A stretch of 64,000 nt of DNA, from NCBI GenBank assembly GCA_006546595.1, contig VIAD01000002.1:124001-188000 (forward strand), written 5' to 3'. Shown in pieces: positions 62,156 to 64,000 of the stretch (position 1 is the stretch's first letter; the number at the start of each line of letters is the position of its first letter). A program made the position numbers and the translations under genes. Source of the stretch: Moraxellaceae bacterium AER2_44_116 (GTDB lineage: Bacteria > Pseudomonadota > Gammaproteobacteria > Pseudomonadales > Moraxellaceae). The notes beneath the pieces are model-generated. The model did no database searches. It was given only the letters and a program-made list of their open reading frames with translations, and was not told the DNA's origin.

Positions 62156-63352
62156 ATGAAATTAGGTGGGATAGCATACGGTGACAGTTTTTTTGGTCGA
62201 CAAATTGAGCAAGCAAGCTTTTGGCGTTATATAGAGCAAGATAATATTTTGCTCAGTGGAGCGCGTCGTTTAGGCAAGTCATCGCTTATCAATCGTATTT
62301 GTGAGAACGCCACGCCGATGGGGTGGTTGGCGCGTATGGTAGATGTACAAGATTGTGATTCCGCAGAGATGTTTATTGCCCATCTGAATCAAGCCTTTCC
62401 TACGCAAGATATTAGCTCCCACCTCGCAAACTTAGGCGAACAAGCATCATTTTTATTGCAAAAACTCAAAAAAATAGAAGTCAAAGGTCCTGCAGGCGTT
62501 GGTCTTGCGCTTGAGTTGCAAGGCGCAGCAGTGCCAGCGTGGCAGGTTGCTGGGCAGCAATTACGGCAACGTTTAGAAAATACACCTGTTTTAATCTTCA
62601 TTGATGAGTTTTCGGTGTTTTTGCAACGCCTCATTCATAAAAATAAAGCAGAGGCCGAAAGCCTAGTTGCTTGGTTGTGTGCATGGCGTAAGCAGCCCAA
62701 TATGGCCAGTCGTTTTTTATTTACGGGTTCTATTTGTTTAACGGCCTTATTAGAAAAACATCAATTACATACTTATTTTAATGATTGTCATGACATGACT
62801 TTGGGCGCATTTAGCCCGAGTGATGCAGAAAATATGCTGATTGAGTTTGCACAGCGGCGCACTTGGGAGTTAAAGCCAATTACCGCAAAAGATGTAATGG
62901 CTAGAGTGGGGTGGTTATCACCCTATATGCTAAACAAGCTTTTGGATGAGGTGATGAATGCAGGAGAGGATCGATTAACAGAGTCTAGGCAAAGCTTACG
63001 AGTTATTACTAATGACGATGTTGAAGCTGGATATGACAGGCTATTAAGCAAACGTTCTATCTTTATCCATTGGCAACAACGCTTAGAGCGTGATTTGCTT
63101 GAGCCTACGTTGTCATTTGCTAAAGCCGTATTAACAGCATTGTCTAATAGTGCAGGCCAAGGTTTAACAATTACACAATTAAAAGCGCGTTTGGCTAAGC
63201 GTGAACCTGATTCTGATAAGCGAAGTGTGCTTTTACAAAGTGTATTAATTATCTTGGCGGATGAAGGCTACATCACTACACCCAATGCAAATAAGCAAGT
63301 TCAATTTTTGTCATTCCCTTTGCAAGATTGGTGGAGACGTAATCATGTCTGA
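62156..63352 (+). CDS. P-loop ATPase of unknown function, first of an overlapping pair
   Basis: A 398-residue protein with Walker A GARRLGKSS (Lys41) and Walker B LIFIDEF (Asp150, Glu151), an AAA/STAND-type ATPase. The segment after it (ACRWKQPNMASRFLFTGSI-like, with FTGS) suggests a sensor-1 motif. The last ~90 residues resemble a winged helix (ITQLKARLAK, VLLQSVLIILADEGYITTP). It opens with the characteristic LGGIAYGDSFFGRQ. The ATG at 62156 has GGAG seven bases upstream; in-frame upstream codons lie within the palindromic operator. It overlaps the next gene by eight bases. No nuclease or membrane domain is visible. Confidence 0.75.
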   Translation: MKLGGIAYGDSFFGRQIEQASFWRYIEQDNILLSGARRLGKSSLINRICENATPMGWLARMVDVQDCDSAEMFIAHLNQAFPTQDISSHLANLGEQASFLLQKLKKIEVKGPAGVGLALELQGAAVPAWQVAGQQLRQRLENTPVLIFIDEFSVFLQRLIHKNKAEAESLVAWLCAWRKQPNMASRFLFTGSICLTALLEKHQLHTYFNDCHDMTLGAFSPSDAENMLIEFAQRRTWELKPITAKDVMARVGWLSPYMLNKLLDEVMNAGEDRLTESRQSLRVITNDDVEAGYDRLLSKRSIFIHWQQRLERDLLEPTLSFAKAVLTALSNSAGQGLTITQLKARLAKREPDSDKRSVLLQSVLIILADEGYITTPNANKQVQFLSFPLQDWWRRNHV

Positions 63353-64000
63353 AATATTGGCAAATTCTGCCCCTATTTTTCATTTGGGTGCTGCGGCTAA
63401 ATATAATCCCCAATTGTGGAGTGCTGATGAGTTACGCGCCATTTTTGTTGCGCGGCAGCGAGAATTAAAAAATATTATTGATGCAATCCGTCAGACGCGT
63501 GCAAATGAAGTGCCGCAGCATTTACTGATTACAGGTCAGCGAGGCATGGGTAAATCTACCTTGTTGCATCGTGTCGCATTAGAAATAGAAGATACGGCGT
63601 TAAAACAATTATGGTTGCCATTGCGCCTTCCAGAAGAACAATACACGGTTAGTACGTTGGCGGAATTTTGGGCTAATGTTTTAGATGCGCTGGCGGATGC
63701 TTTAGAGCGTCGGCAACAAGCGACGCAAGAAATAGATTCAGCAGCCAATCAAATTGCTTTGTTGCCTGTAGAACAAAGAGAAGAAGCGATAACTTCATTG
63801 TTAGAGAGCTGGTGTCAAACCCATCAGCAGCGATTAGTGTTGTTGATTGATAATACGGATATGTTATTTCGCAATTTGGTCTCTGCGGTGAGTGCTAAAA
63901 AAACAGGAGATGCTTTGCCTTTATGGTCGTTACGCAAAACGCTACAACATAAAAAACACCTATTTTGGTTGGGTGGCAGTTATTTAGCATTAGAAACCGA
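63345..64000 (+). CDS. Second P-loop ATPase of the pair (cut by window end)
   Basis: The 218 visible residues form an ORC/AAA-type ATPase: ARQRELKNIIDAI near residue 37, Walker A TGQRGMGKST (Lys70) and Walker B LVLLIDNTD (Asp169), with a sensor-like FWLGGS after it. It starts inside the end of the preceding gene and is therefore translationally coupled. The C-terminal part, which could hold the effector domain, lies beyond 64000. It is not a duplicate of its neighbour; similarity is limited to the P-loop core. Confidence 0.75.
   Translation, partial: MSEILANSAPIFHLGAAAKYNPQLWSADELRAIFVARQRELKNIIDAIRQTRANEVPQHLLITGQRGMGKSTLLHRVALEIEDTALKQLWLPLRLPEEQYTVSTLAEFWANVLDALADALERRQQATQEIDSAANQIALLPVEQREEAITSLLESWCQTHQQRLVLLIDNTDMLFRNLVSAVSAKKTGDALPLWSLRKTLQHKKHLFWLGGSYLALET

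Overview
The window is a 64-kb piece of what looks like a gammaproteobacterial chromosome with modest, slightly AT-leaning base composition. The lineage is inferred from the gene content: tex, ompR-envZ-hslO, typA, hemW-rdgB, metX-metW, mnmG-rsmG-parA-parB, dsbB and an E. coli-type gshA. Many short dispersed palindromes sit between genes, as in large-genome sulfur bacteria of the Thiotrichales (Beggiatoa/Thiothrix type). That lineage is a guess, and no rRNA or tRNA gene was seen to test it.

Left part (1-22 kb): a Bax-inhibitor-like membrane protein cut by the window edge, tex, the glutathione-dependent formaldehyde pair frmA-fghA, a CBS-domain protein, chrA, ompR-envZ and redox chaperone hslO. 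These are followed by an OmpA-like protein with calcium-type repeats and a Lys-rich tail, typA, an alpha/beta hydrolase and a tiny lipoprotein. Next come three tandem paralogues (16.1-17.8 kb) that look like shortened, degenerate response-regulator receivers with an invariant Asp49/Lys87 pair; I cannot assign them a function. NhaD, a second Lys-tailed exported protein, HemW, an EVE protein and RdgB close this part.

Middle part (22-33 kb): a membrane-anchored metallophosphoesterase, a DUF3817 protein, PPK2, a DUF1566 exported protein, the methionine pair metX-metW, a 1332-residue RTX protein with four ~81-residue repeats, and a short-chain dehydrogenase.

Urea block (33.2-46.6 kb): one co-directional cluster carries allophanate hydrolase, urea carboxylase, a GntR/FCD regulator, an outer-membrane porin and the urea ABC transporter urtABCDE. 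It therefore covers outer-membrane entry, inner-membrane uptake and urease-independent breakdown of urea to ammonia and CO2. A strong sigma-54 promoter match (33212-33227) lies 7 bp before a perfect 14-bp palindrome (33233-33246) covering the predicted start site. This suggests nitrogen control plus repression by the operon's own GntR protein. A REP-like double hairpin separates urtA from urtB.

Right part (46.6-64 kb): a PA2778/PA2779-type pair, mnmG-rsmG-parA-parB, small uncharacterised genes, dsbB, gshA, and icmF, a fused mutase whose Phe588/Gln732 point to isobutyryl-CoA rather than methylmalonyl-CoA. A 52-bp perfect copy of the icmF 3' end recurs at 62012-62063 and brackets a coiled-coil membrane protein and a Phd/PIN toxin-antitoxin pair, so the segment looks like inserted or rearranged DNA. 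Immediately beyond it, a 22-bp palindrome with a tandem 16-bp repeat precedes two overlapping P-loop ATPase genes of unknown function, the second running off the window.

At least seven families of short palindromic repeats are scattered through the window, nearly all just after stop codons. Two copies of a ~97-bp MITE-like element lie before the metallophosphoesterase gene and before parA.
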